From Apostichopus japonicus (taxonomy: Eukaryota > Echinodermata > Holothuroidea > Aspidochirotida > Stichopodidae): DNA of 64,000 bases. Every line of letters begins with the position of its first letter. Position 1 is the stretch's first letter. Of this stretch, positions 25,200 to 37,912 are shown one piece after another. Where the stretch lies: the NCBI RefSeq assembly GCF_037975245.1, contig NC_092577.1, positions 9,771,013-9,835,012 of the forward strand, written 5' to 3'. A program made the position numbers and the translations under genes. The notes under the pieces are model-generated. The model made no database searches and was not told where the DNA came from. It saw nothing but the letters and a program-made list of their open reading frames with translations.

Positions 25200-25510
25200 C
25201 TCCCTGCTAGTACTAATAGCATCACCTCTGCATCCCTAGTACTTAACAAGGAGTACCAAGTACTATATCATCAGCAGACACAAGTGCTATATCACTAGTA
25301 CTAAGTACCACATCACTAGTACTAAGTAAACCACATCAGTTTCAAGTACTATGTTACTAGTATCAAGTACCACCAGCCTCGCTCAACCTTAGTGCCACAA
25401 TGCTACTACCAAATACTACGGAGGTACCGAGTACAACATATCTAGTCCAGGTACCATGTACAGGTCTTATACCAAGTACCTCATCAGTGGTATCAAGTTA
25501 TAACTGTCAG
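25200..25510. repeat. Diverged short repeats of AGTACTAAGTACC type
   Basis: Many imperfect repeats of ACTAGTACTAAGTACCACATC and its variants are interleaved with the palindromic word ACTAGT. Spacing is irregular, so this is an old degenerate array. Confidence 0.55.
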
Positions 25511-25838
25511 TAATCACCACTCGGTAGAGCTTCGATCCTATAACTCTTCGTTCAACGTTCTAACCCCTCAGACATGATTTTCCAACGGTACATTCACAGG
25601 TTAACCTTTAAGCTTCTCGGTGTTTCATTTGTAGATGCCATTTATCCACAATGACTACACTTCTTGATCATGCAAGTCAACCTCTCCAATTTCAACTCTT
25701 GATATCCAGAACTTGACATGGTGTTGATTTGAAAGGGGAATTACTGGCTTGGATACAAAACGAAAGTGCTGCAGTTTTTGCGTCCAGTTCATGACAGTTG
25801 AACACTACATCCGTTATGTCACAGTAACCAGGGTACGA

Positions 25839-25950
25839 GACGTCCTTCGCACACTTTCAAGACGTCCTTCGCACACTTTTAAGACGTCCTTCACACACTT
25901 TCAAGACGTCCTTTGCACACTTTCAAGACGTCCTTCGCACGCTTTCGACA
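25839..25950. repeat. 22-bp tandem repeat, 5 copies, abutting the HIVEP stop codon
   Basis: GACGTCC starts at 25839, 25861, 25883, 25905 and 25927, exactly 22 bp apart, with unit GACGTCCTTCGCACACTTTC plus two bases. Each unit carries the palindrome GACGTC. The array ends within 10 nt of the minus-strand TGA at 25955-25957, so in the mRNA it would be the first sequence of the 3' UTR. Confidence 0.9.
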
Positions 25951-25954
25951 ACCT

Positions 25955-28900
25955 TCAAGTTGTCTTCCTGCCATCAGAGTCCTCCTCTGCTTCACTCGCA
26001 CTGTCTGTTCTTTCCGAAGACTCGGGGCTCATTGCATCTTCTCGCTCCTCCTCTCGTCCCAACTCTGCCCTCAACAACTGTTCCTTATGCGGAGGCAATT
26101 TACCCGAACGTTCCAAGGTCATCAGGTGACCCCTGGAGCGAAGATGTTTTGCTAAGTGACCTGGTATTCGGAATGCGATGGCACATTCTTTGCACTTGAA
26201 CGGGCGAGGTTCCGGGTCGGTGCCGACCGTAGCGATTTCGACCGCTTCGACCTTAGCGAAATGCTGCTCGGTTCTCTCATGCTTTGATAGCAGGAACTTT
26301 GTTGGGAAATGTAAGCAACAATCAAAACAGGTATAATACTTTTCTAAGCTATGTTCTCTACTATGTATTCTGAGTTGGTTTGGCTTCATGAAGCCTTTGC
26401 CACAGGTGGAACATTTATGTGGTCCTGTGGTCGATGGTACAGGAATGGACTGCTCTTGCTCTGGGCTGGGCTCACCATTGGAGGTAGGAGCGGTAGATTT
26501 CACATCTGTAGGTGTTTCAATCTTGTCAGCTTTTAGCCCTTTAGATGAAGTAAATGCAAGCTCAGTTTGGTAGCCTGGAGAATTTTCTTTCTTGTTACTA
26601 CTACTACTACTGCTACCACTGACTTGGTTGTTGTCGGTTGTTGGCGTCTTCAATGTGTGTTCCAATCTGAAGTGAGGGCTAGTTCTTGCCAGTGGACTTG
26701 GAGAGTGTACTCTTGATAACACCGTTGGTGGTAACTGAGAGAGTTTGGAAGGTGACATGGGCGACACTAATGGGGGCCTTCCTGGGATGGGTGAGTATGG
26801 CATCAATAGATTTGAGGATGGAGATGCATTCAGCAGTGACGGTGATGGCGGAATGAAACGGGGGCTGTACGGTGAGCTGGGTATCCCTTCCATCGGGAAT
26901 GGCCAGACAGGTGCACGTGCAAGCAGCAAGTTCTTTATTGCATTGCTAGTCTCTGGAGTTGACAACAGCGAAAACTTTTGAGAACCCAGAACAATTTTAC
27001 CTTGATTCAATTTCTGTTTCTTGCAGTTTTCTTCATCATGATCATCATCATCATCATCATCGGATATTGGTTCTACGATGGGTGGCGGTACAAGCAGGCT
27101 GCGTTTCGGAAGTGGATTGTCACTACCTTTTGGTGTCGTTTCCAAGTTTGCAGGTTCCTTGCAAGTGTTCCCAAAGTGAGCATCCTTCTGCGAGTTCACA
27201 GTCGATGGAGCTATGTGCAGATTGCTGAAAGTGGGTTCTTGACCTTCCGTTTGTCCAAAGCGCCTTGTAAGAATACTTTTCTTTGACATTGTAGGTGTTG
27301 TGGGCGATGTAGATGAAAATTCACTCCAACCAGATGTGACTTTGGTTACACTTTCTGAAGACAAATACCCCGCAGGCAATAGGACACCCCTTTCGGGTTT
27401 GTTTTTGTCAAATGGAGTGGGTCTAACCGTTGGCAAGGATGGTGATGGCCGAAGCAATGCTGTTGACACTGAGGTTAAATTACTCACAGACATGCTACGT
27501 TTCATTGGAGATGGCAGTAACTTCCCATCGATGCTATTCCTCTGCTGCTTATTAGTGAGATGTTGGGTCAATTTGCAGACGACTTCTGACCTCGAGGGTT
27601 TATTTAAAGGAGGCATCGTCCTATTTTTCAGTGCTCCCATCAACTCATCTAACCGTTGCTCTCTTGCTGGGTCCTTTTCACCGTCTTCACTGTCCATTGC
27701 CGAGGGCGTAAGTTGGGCTTCGCTGAGAGACCTCCTCAACCCCATCCGTTGATGCAGCGCTCTTAAGGTCGGTGACAATTCTCCGTCGGCGACAGCGGAT
27801 ATCGATGTAGCACATGATCCGACTCTGGTTATCTGAGAAGTGGATTCCACACCGAATGGAGATTCCACAAAGTTGGAAGGGGTTCCCCTCACAGAGTCCT
27901 CACTGTCCATGTCCTCATCCTCATCGGAGTTATCGCTGCAAATAGAATCCGTGTCTTCGCTATCGACATCTGCAAACTGGTTCTCGTCACCATCGTCCAT
28001 GTCATCCGTGGCGCTATCTAAATCTATATCCCCGTGAGGCAGCCCCATCTCCTGACATTTCTTGACATGAGCTTTCGACTTCATATGCTTTGTCAAGTTC
28101 CCTTTCGTCTTGAAGGAGAAACTACAACCTCTGCATTGGTACGGACGAACATCGGTATGAGTTCGGATGTGCTTTTTCAGCATACTAGGCTTCTTACACC
28201 TTATCCCACACTCCATGCAGACATACTTGCCTCTTCCCCTACCTCTGACGTAGACGTAATCTTCGTGCGACTCGTATCCGCCGGGGAACAAGGGTATTCT
28301 AGATAATTCAACATTTGATGCATCACTGCCAAGAGATGGTGATGTTTGCTGCAACAGGTCATCACCTCCTTCTGTAGGAGAACTATTTGGTCTTGGTGAG
28401 CCTTCCCTTCTCCTGTGGTGATGTCTGTTCTCCTTATTTCCTGTACTAGTCTTCTCCTTCTTCTGCTGTTCCTTTGACTTCTTCATGTCCTTCGATTCTG
28501 TGTAAATACCGCCCGGAGTGAAATTGCATTGGCTGTAATACACCTTGGACTTCTTGTTCCTATGAGAGTTATACAATCCAAGATGGACTTTCCACGATAT
28601 ACCGAGAGGATGTTGAACGTGTCTCGCCGATCTCCAATTTGAATACATTGACACTCTGGAGTTCAACCCCTGAGCGGCATACATTGGCTGCAGTCTCTTT
28701 GAGCAGCAGTTAGTCACCTTTGTCACTCCGCACATTCTAGCCGACATGTTAGCATACAAGAAGATTGGAACAGTGGGGAGTGTTTGTCCTTGTTCATTTT
28801 TGACTAACCCCAACAATTTACCTTTCCCCTTTGTCAGCATATTATTCCTGAAATTCTGGGAATTCGTCCTCATGTCGTCTGACGTTTTCCGCTCCGGCGG

Positions 28901-31900
28901 TTGAGAACGAGGTGACTTCTTGGTGTCATCCTCTGTAGATGGTGCAGAAATGGAAAGATTAATTGGCACGTCCGACATGACAATTGCCTGCGACACGGGA
29001 GTGGTGAGTTTCAGGTTCATCGGGTACGTCGTCGGGGACTTCAAAGTCACTCCTCTGATGACACCTGGTGACAAATTAGTCATTCCTTGAAGATTGCCAG
29101 GAGTGACACACATTGGTTTCAGACTGGAAAGAGTTGGCTTTGGCTTTCCTGCGTTGAGCGAGTTGACTTTTGTGGTACTGCCAGGGAATGTCATAGACAC
29201 ATTTCCAGATGAAGAAGGTTCTGTCTTGTTTAAAGATGGATCCAGACTCTTTGGGTAGCTAACAACTGGTGTGACAGATCTCTGCCCAGTTGTGGTCGGT
29301 GTGTGTGGTCTATGAGGCAGTGGGTGTGGTGAAGATAGTTTTCCAGGAAACTGCATAAATGAAGTCGACATTTTGCCAGGAGTTCCAGGAGATTGCATGA
29401 CCGAGCTTGGAGGCCCAATTGAAGTGGGAAACATTTTAGACATTGATCCCACTGGTGTGAGAGGCTTTGATGAACCAAAACCATGAGGAAATCCATGCTG
29501 TGGTCCAGTGGGCGTGAGAGCTTTCAAAGGTAAACCTGTTGGGGTTACGACTTTAGGAGATGGACCAGACATGACGAAAGGCATTGGAGAAGTTCCAGTG
29601 GGGGTAAATGGTTTAGATGGTGTTGATGGGGACATCCCTGGAAAACTTGGAGCTTGAGTAGATGAAGGACTAGGCAGAATGAAAATTTGCGATTTTGCAC
29701 CAGTTGATGTTGGGGTTGCAATAGGTCCGACAATCAAGTTACCAGCTGATGTCGACAAAACACTTTCTATGTTCCCTCCAGCATTATGAAAAGCGTGAGC
29801 GACAAGCCTTCCTAACTCACGAGCCTGTTCCACAGGTGTGCTAGGTGTTTGAGCATTGGTTGGTGAGGCCTTTTTCATGACCGACTCTGCTATTGACAGT
29901 GCTTCTGGGGAAAGAAGAACTCTCGGATCAATAATAGGTTTTCCGCCACTTCCCAATGGCGGAAACTTTATCATTTTAGCTAAAGGAGATGCAACATCCA
30001 CATTTAATCCTTGATAAAGATTCTTCTCTGCACCTTTCTTCCACATGTCAGCTGTCGGCAAGCCACCACGCACACGGGGTGATCCGAGTTGAATGGTGGG
30101 GACTTCTCCAGAACTCATTCCATGTGACAAGCCAGCATCTCGGGGTGATGCCAGACCTTTGGGTGAAGCTCCTGATTTAGGAGTAGGAATGAACTTGCTT
30201 GAAAGTCTACGTCTTTCACTCTTGCTGATGTAGGTACTGTTAACGGTACGAACTCCTCCTAGATTTAAAGAGTTGGGTCGTATCAACGCTGCTTGTGCGT
30301 CTGCGTTACCTCCTCTCTCCTCGGCGTTGGTACTTATCCGTAATAGACCTTGATGATTAGGTGGCGTTTTCCTTTTGCTGGGCTCTGAGATGAAAGAGAA
30401 ACTACTGGACTCTGACGACTTAGGGGTGTGCTGAATCACCGGGACACACGATGATGTGGTAGGACCAAATGATGACGATGGAGATCCAATTACAGGTACT
30501 GTATCCACAGAACCATGAGCTGCAAAAGGGGACGCCATTTTCTTCAAAGAAGAAGAAAACATCAAGGAATTTGGTGTTGATACATTCTGTCCTTGGCTTG
30601 ACTTTGGAGCAGTCAGTAAATCGTTTAGAATTGCTGGACGAGGAGTCTCTACGGAACTTTTCTTCATTGCAGAATCTGGAGGCATGTATAGAGTCTTCTT
30701 CATCTTCTTACTGAAGAAAACCGTTCCTTCTTCTCCGCCCTCTGCCTTTCTCTTCAGTGATACTCCATCAGGTGTTTTAGATCCACTGGCAGAAAGATTG
30801 AGTGGCCCTGGCACAAGGGATTTCTTCTGGCTCTGAGGCATTTCAAAAACGGATCCGAATTGATGAGTATGTTGCAGAGAAATATGTCGTATGTTCTTAT
30901 CACTTTCGGGCAAATGTAACTGCCGAGAGACTGGTACGCCTCCCGATGAAACTGTCGGTTTTCCCATTCCGACGGTTGCCTCGATTTTATCCGCTTCTGT
31001 TGTCGTTGCGACATTTCCATCCTCCAATGAATATTCTCCTTCCCTAAAATCAAATCCAAGTTTTCTTGGCTTCACTGATTCAAGATCTGTGTTGTTGATA
31101 ATCTCTTGGTTATCGCTGATTAATTTTTGTATCCTGTCGTTTATATCTTTGTTACCTGATTCGGTTTCATCCTCGGGGTCTTTGGTTCTACTCTGAATAC
31201 TCGCCAAAGCTTCTGGTGGTAGAGTTCCCATCGGTAGTTGGAGATGGTATTGACCCTTTGTCTTAACGATGTTAAGTTTGCTTAGAGGAATGAGAATTTG
31301 ATCTGAGCCACCACCAACTTTATCTGAATCAGAACCCTTGTGTGCAGACCGTACGTCAGACTTTTGTATCGGTAGCAATTCTTTCGATTCCATATTAACC
31401 TGATATCCTGCAATACCAGGAGGCCCTTTGCCTTGAATTTCTGAAATCTTATTCCCTTGTTCAGTTTCTTTCAATAACTTTGAGATAGAGTGTTCTGTCA
31501 ATTTTGCTGTTTCCTTTCTTGATGAGTAGGATGCATGTCCCTTTAAAGCATTCATAGAACTTTCACTTTTATTAACTTCAAGTTGGCTAGGGGGTATTAT
31601 CTGAGGCAAGGCCTGGCTCGATGATGTATGACCTTGTTCTGAATTAATTGTTCTCATACTCTCACTAGAACCTCTGAGATTTCCCTCTTCCTCCTTCTGA
31701 TAATGCTTAGTTTCATCTTCACTCTCCGTCTCCTCGGAATCTTCTTCACCGTTCGATCCTTTATGAGGAGAATCACTAGACTTTATCCCAACTTTTACTG
31801 CATGTGCATGCGACTTGCAGTGCTTATAAAGGTTACTCTTGGTCTTAAAAGCAAACCCACATGGCGTGCAAGGATATGGTCTTTCTCCAGTATGCGATCT

Positions 31901-32745
31901 CAGGTGCTTGGTTAGAACGCTCGGTTTAGCGCACCTATGACCGCAGTACTTGCAGACATGCCTTCCTAATCTTTTCGACGGTTGTGTATCGACAGGGGAT
32001 GATTCAGTCTTGACATCCACTGTCATATTTCTGGTGGCATTACCTGGATTGAAATCTTGATACTTTGAGGTATGAAAGATAAAAGGAGACTGGTTCATGG
32101 CAGACTCCCTTGGTGTTAAACTACTCTTTCCCTGGCTATCGTTATGTTCTTCTTTCTGATGTACCATCTGTTCTGGTTCTGGTTTGGAATTATTGTGTTG
32201 GTTCCTTGGCTCCACTGGATTGTTATTATTTATTGCTTGAAGATCTACACTCTTTATTTGCAAAAGTGCTTCCACAGCTTGTTGTTCATCTCCATACTTT
32301 TGCTTTTCCTCTTTAACATTACCACTATTATTTGTTCCTCTACCTATTTTCAAAGATAACTCTGCATCAAGGTTCATATTCCCACACTGGTTGGCATTTA
32401 TTGACTCACTACTACCTACTGCATCTCCCTCGATGACTTCTCTGTGAGGTTCCTGGTTTCCAGATCGAGCCATGCGAGCTCGTTCCTTGATGAAATCGAA
32501 CTTATCCTTGAAGACAGGAGAGGACTGTCCACCGGTAACTAACCGAACATCTTTAATTTTTGCATTCAGTGATTTGTCACCTTCAAGTTCCTCTCTCTTA
32601 TTATGCTTTACTGGTTTCTGCTGATTTTTCCTCAAAGGTCTGTTGAGTTCAGAACTCCTTTTCTTTGGCCCGAACTTGGTGCGAAGCTTACTTTTCTTTT
32701 CAAAGTGCTCCTTGGTGATCAGTTTCCAGTGTAAAGGCTTCTGAG
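25955..32745 (-). CDS. Schnurri/HIVEP-family zinc-finger transcription factor, main coding exon
   Basis: An uninterrupted frame encodes 2,262 complete codons plus a split first codon. The exon begins after a consensus acceptor (TTTACAG, 32752-32746) and ends at TGA (25957-25955). Residues are numbered on the two-exon protein of 2,276.

Three zinc-finger clusters are visible. The ZAS-N pair is at 278-326 (C278, C281, H294, H298; C306, C309, H322, H326), with [10 protein letters not shown] and [10 protein letters not shown]. The ZAS-C pair is at 1523-1573, with [20 protein letters not shown], followed by an acidic region (about 1588-1633). A C-terminal triplet lies at 2125-2220. The two ZAS pairs are diagnostic of HIVEP/Schnurri, which bind kappaB-like and BMP/Smad-regulated elements. 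Also visible are a bipartite NLS (about 677-697), CtBP-type motifs PLNLS (661) and PINLS (1274), and Ser/Pro-rich linkers. Vertebrate paralogues are about 2,400-2,700 residues. The product is a nuclear DNA-binding regulator, probably of BMP/Smad responses. Which vertebrate paralogue it best matches cannot be decided. Confidence 0.95.
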
Positions 32746-33719
32746 CTGTAAATGACACAGAAAGAAAAATCGATGTTAAGACGGGCTTACAGCAGACTGT
32801 AAAATGTCAAAGGTTAACATCAAAAGTGTATCATTTTGTATTAATATGTACATGTCTGATACACTCCACATTCCCTTGTTCATTTATGAACAACCCAAAA
32901 GTCTGAACTGAGAGGCAACCAGATTACTTACAGAGAGAGCACTTACCTAGGCTAGACCTTCCACTATTGTACATCTTGGTGAATAATCAAACCTGGGCAA
33001 CACTCTGGAATTTCAATGCCATTCCTTGTCCTTTAAATATTTTCTTTTGAGGCATGTCAAAAACTGAATTGCTGCTATTAAGCAAACTTGATCCAGATAA
33101 GAGTATGTCACTTAGCAAAACAAAATTGCCATTTGTATCTTTTGGCTGCAAATAACTGCAAGTAATATTTCACGACCAACAAAAGCCTGGAGTGGTAACC
33201 AAAAACCAGGGTCAACCAAGAGCTAATTAGATATCCAAACAATAATTGAGTGTCCAAATTTTGTGTAGCAGTTTTGAGGCTCTGATGCTTTTGTCTTACA
33301 AAGTACTACAGTTTCTTTGTAAAAAAACTGGTATGCATCATAGGGCTTACAGGTATATAGCAATCTGACCACTTTGCAAAGAATTTTGCTCTGTGATCCT
33401 GGTCAAATTCCTCCTTGATATAATGGACACAATTGTTGCCAAAAAGCCAGAGAAAGGCTCATAGCGTATCAAAAAAAAAAATGTTTCTAAGAAATATCAC
33501 CATCTTAGCTTATTGCATTTGTGGTTGCTTAATAATGGTTTCAGATTTGGAATTCTGTTGGCCTTAAATTTACCTTTCATCTTCAAAAAAAGAAGTAGTA
33601 GCTCTAGATATCTTGTACAGGTTTTTCACCCAAACTATGATTGGTACATGGCACACATACACACCATCATGATCACCAATCCCCTTTTGTCCATACCATA
33701 TATTCCCCAAAACTTACCT

Positions 33720-33765
33720 GGTGAGGTGAGGGAGTACACGCTGTGAATTCCAAAATCTTACCTGC
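33720..33765. repeat. Short interspersed repeat shared with 46828-46870
   Basis: Both places carry GTGAGGGAGTACRCGCTGTG (R = A or G) with similar flanks. It is too short to classify and may be part of an old transposon. Confidence 0.5.
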
Positions 33766-35579
33766 CCTGACCTTCATTCCCTCCAAAACTCACCCCTTCC
33801 CACCCCCTCCCCTCCCCAACCCTCCTATCATCAATTTTTCCAGCCCAAGCTTAATCTCCTCCACTCTCAAGTCTCCCACTCACTGATCACTTTGCAACAC
33901 ATTACTACCATATGTCTAACACACAGTCCGTGAGTACTGTTGCAAAAAACCACACGCACACACCTGTCACTTCAGTAGCAGAGAGTACAGTACTGTTGTC
34001 ATACATTTCCTTTCACAGACAAAGTTTTCTGTATTGTATTAAAGCTTTGCTTTACCAATCAATTAATGACTCAGTGGTGTTTTTTTTTTCAAAATACAGC
34101 CAGGTGTTACAGTGTACCAGACAATACAGCCTAATGAGTCATGCTGAACTGTAAATATTTAAAGTAATTTTCATATGGCAGGCCTTTGTGTTCGGGTCGA
34201 CAATTTGTGGCAGTTTTACGAATCCATTCTAGAGTACTTTCTCAAAACAAGCATTGTTCAGATTTAATCACTAGAACGAATTAAACTGATTTCGTAATCC
34301 ATGAACCCTCTTCTCTATCCTGATGGTTTTGTCACCCGGGCTATTTTTCATTGCCATTATATATCAATATATATGCTGAACAAAAGTCCTAGTACACTTA
34401 TATATAGGTACGTATAGGTACAACGCTAACAATACATCACCTATAATGTGATGTTCGGTATGGCGATTCGCCAAAAAAACTTTGGATTTCAAAAACCACA
34501 ACTTCACCACAGGTTTCCTCTACATGGATTCCAAAATAACCAAAGTCAAGTGACAATTTGAAGGACCAATCAATTCCCTCCAACAGGGGATAATCACTTC
34601 CTCGGTTTCCTCCATTATGATGCGGCGGCCCGGAAAAGTCACAGAGAATACTTCCTACAGCTATCAGAGGTATATCCCCAAATGTTTCCCATAGACGGAA
34701 AGCCCAAATTATTACAGTCTACGTTAGTAGAGGCTTTGGATGACACTGACCCAGACAGATAGAGCAAAAAACATGAAGATTTTGACCCGGAAACAACCCT
34801 CTGGGGATTAATGAGGAGCACAAGTTGTACAACAATACATTATGGGCAGGCCAAAGAAACCAGTGCTATACATCCAAAAAGAGGGTTTGGAAATATTACT
34901 GTACATAGCTCAAAGCATAACACAATACATGTAGCTACAGCATTTTGTTGAATAATGGTTGTAATAGGTTGAAATAATTAAAGCTTCACTTTGGGATGGT
35001 TTGCAGAACTTTCCTATCACTCTGTGTCCAAGCCAATGAAGCTATCTTCGAACTCAATTCGAACCCCTCGAACAGACTTAAGGACACCTACTGTATAGAT
35101 GTTGACTGCTCCTAGGCAGTGAGTAAGTTACATGTACATTTAATTCAGGCCAAGTTATATTCACACATCCCTCTCAATGTGAAACACCTACGGCCCGTGA
35201 GGATGGGTACAGAGTCGACCCCTGTGCCCGATTTATACTTTCAAAGGTGGATCAGACCCACAATGTGACTAGGATTAAAAGCGGATCAGAACTCGGACGC
35301 AGGGTTTGATTTGTGTTTGATGGCAGGCCTATGTCTCAATATATACACTGTACGTACGACAGCAAATGTGTCAGACTCCCTTGGTCCTTTTTGTATAACT
35401 TTTTAGCTTACATCGTTCATTTCAGATTAATAGATTTATGAGCAAGTCAAATCGATACTTTACTAGAAAATACCATGTAGCCCAATTATCCAAACATGTG
35501 TTCCAAGAAACAAAACAGTTGTAGAAACTACAAGTGAAGGATTTGCGGAAAAAATGTGTAGTAACTTCAGGAGTGGTAG

Positions 35580-35700
35580 ATTAGTGGGCGTTGCCCAGGG
35601 AGCGAGGGCGCAGTGCTAAAAAGTTTCCAAATGTGTAGTTAGGTAGATAGGAAAGTGCAATTGTGGAGTGGGAGACAGGTTTGAGAGGAGCCAAGTAAAT
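35580..35700 (+). mobile_element. Palindromic MITE family, copy in head-to-head pair
   Basis: The right-hand arm reads GTTAGGTAGATAGGAAAGTG, then GGGAGACAGG, and ends CCAAGTAAAT at 35700. The GCGCAGTGCTAAAA block upstream is shared with other copies. An inverted related arm follows at 35701-35880 (ACCTGGCTCCTGG, CATCTACCTAAACTACATG, CCAAATCTACCATTCAGAAG), so two relatives sit back to back or this is one large palindrome. Confidence 0.65.
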
Positions 35701-37211
35701 CTGTAATTTGCTATCAACGATACTAACCTGGCTCCTGGACTCAACAAGCCCTATTCCCATCTACCTAAACTACATGACAAGAACATTTAAGAACTGTTAC
35801 CCCTCCCCCCTCCACTTCTAGGGCATGGCCACAGTTGCTCCTCTTTCCAAATCTACCATTCAGAAGAGACCAACTATGTTTTTTCGAGACTGAGAACTTC
35901 CGAGTTTTTCACTTGTTGGTGATCATTTATAAAAGATCGTGAAATTCAAACTTCCATGCACCGAGCACTCTGACTCATTGGGTGGGTGTGTTTCTTTCAA
36001 CGGCTTTGTAAGCTCTTACTCACGGATGATGTACTTAACATGATCGAACACAATACATCTTGAAGCTTTATTTGTCACACATGATTCAACCCATACAAAT
36101 ATTTGTGCAAAAAACTACGGTTTTACAATTTTAAACAACTAAAGAGCGGATATTTACAAAATTTTGCATTATTACTGCACAATAATTCATTTGAAATATC
36201 TTGTACTGTAGACAATTATGACAAACAGCTATTCACAGCTGCTTCACCAATACAAAATTGCTTCAGCTTGTATCATTTATATTTTGCAGGAGTTATTCTG
36301 AATGTCAAAAACAAGTATTACTGTAAATTAACTTTGTGTGATGCATACCATATTCCGGATTGCCGATAAATTGCGATAAAGATATATACTGTAGATGCAA
36401 ACTGTTTGAACAGCTGAGATGGGTTAGGCTTGCATTGAAGGGAATCCTGTGTGACCTCCTTCCCTCTTCCTCCCCCCCCCCCTCCCACCGACCCACCACC
36501 TCCACCTCCCATCCCTTTCTTGGCTTCTAAATGATGTTACATTATGCTTTATACTGTACCTAACTAAAGGAACATCTTACTGCAGAACATGAAAGAAGCA
36601 GTCGCATCCTGGTTTCAAAAAATTTGGGAAAGACTAGAACAACCACTCTACAAGTTTTAGTTCAAACCGAACACAGACTACATGACTTATCTTGTAGCTT
36701 TAAATAGTTACTTGGAAAGATTGGTTTGATGAGGAAGCTTAATTTCCCTTTCCAAAAGTTACCAATCAAAAATGCCGGTAGCAAAATGCCACTTACTCAT
36801 CATTGAGGAAAGAAACATATTTACCACAGAAGCGTGAGGAACCAGTTGCCAAGCAACTAACAACCTCAAACAGCACAGTTGCTATGCTTACTAATTTTTA
36901 ATGTTCCCAATGAGGAACGTTCAACTTCCGATTTGCTGTCAAGAGTTTCTCGGAGAGATATCAATTTACTACTGTACTTCCTCTTTGCAATAAACAAAAA
37001 GCTAATCTTGGCACATCACCCGAGTACATGCTCCGTCGAAGCATATTTCAGTTACATCTTGTAAACTGTGTTATTAACTGGCATTCGTGTAATAATCTGT
37101 GCATTTCGTCCATGCTCTCCCAGAGTAGAAAACACAAGTTTCAATCTGTTCACAACTTTGTTTACACATTTACGCATCCCTGAAAAATGAATGAATGTAA
37201 CGGGCCTGGTC

Positions 37212-37560
37212 ACCCTCATGTATGAAAAGGTCAAATCAACCATGGCCAATTATGTGTGTTGTGTTTCTGGTCAGTGTGGTCACCCTCGTGAAAAGTACAC
37301 GTCAACCGTGGCCAAATATGTATTGGACAGGTATCCTGGTACCAACCTTCCCCCCCCCCACCTTTTTTTCCCCATTTGAACATGTCACATCAAACATGGC
37401 AAACTATGTTTGGAATGGTGTCCTGAAACTTCCGGCAAACATGGCCGATTATGCATTTTGTGGCCTGGTCACCCACCTGAAAAGGTAACTGCACAGATGG
37501 CCAACTATTTAGTAGGATGATGTCCTTGTCAGCTGCATGCAAAGGTCATAGAAACACCAA
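37212..37560. repeat. Diverged ~75-bp tandem repeat (CATGGCCAATTATG type)
   Basis: Units carry variants of AACCATGGCCAATTATGTGT followed by a GGTCACCC or CCTGGT block, near 37238, 37298, 37393, 37439 and 37496. A further relative lies at 37976-37990, on the other side of the palindromic element at 37581-37912, so that element appears to have inserted into the array. Confidence 0.55.
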
Positions 37561-37580
37561 AACTCACTGGTTTGGGTATT

Positions 37581-37912
37581 TATGAACGACGATACTTACC
37601 TGTCTCCTACAACACTAACGCACATTTCCTAGTCTACCTAGACGCCACTGGTATCATTTTAGCACTGCGCCCCCGGTGACCTCTCCCATAGGTCACCGCG
37701 CACCCTCTCTTCCTTCCGAATTTACCATTCCGAAGGAAAACGCGTGTCTTTCGAGCTCCGTTTTCTCTGACGCCATACTGAGTTTTTCTTGCTGGAATCC
37801 GGCTTCTCATGAACGACGAAGGTTCTTGACAAAGTTCTTGACAAAGTGGCGTCTAGGTAGACTAGGAAATGTGCGTTAGTGTTGTAGGAGACAGGTAAGA
37901 GAGGAGTGAAAT
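37581..37912. mobile_element. Palindromic MITE with 54-bp perfect inverted arms
   Basis: Positions 37595-37648 and 37846-37899 are exact reverse complements over 54 nt by my base-by-base reading. Arm landmarks are CTTACCTGTCTCCTACAACA on the left and GGAGACAGGTAAG on the right. The middle (37649-37845) includes a GACCTCTCCCATAGGTCACC imperfect palindrome and has no coding frame. Outer ends diverge from the family consensus ATTTAC...GTAAAT. The identical arms suggest a recent or gene-converted copy. The superfamily is not recognised. Confidence 0.85.

Larger units (their letters stand above)
19440..25954 (-). other. Possible long 3' UTR and 3' flank of the HIVEP-like gene
   Basis: On the minus strand this follows the HIVEP stop codon. 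It is AT-rich, with no coding frame I can support. On the minus strand, AATAAA hexamers occur at 25189-25194 (about 760 nt past the stop) and as a close pair at 19491-19496 and 19474-19479 (about 6.5 kb past it). The minus strand near 19550 also carries TGTAAATA (Pumilio-like) and ATTTA words, common in regulatory 3' UTRs. The true cleavage site cannot be fixed from sequence alone. Embedded repeats are listed separately. Confidence 0.3.

Noticed and set aside
27300-28306. Antisense frames of 65-150 codons opposite the HIVEP exon
   Set aside because: They are shadows of a strongly coding minus-strand exon with no features of their own.
32746-32758. Start of the HIVEP protein at the GTG at 32758
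   Set aside because: The codon is GTG, lies inside the splice-acceptor tract, and a better in-phase ATG exon exists at 63457.
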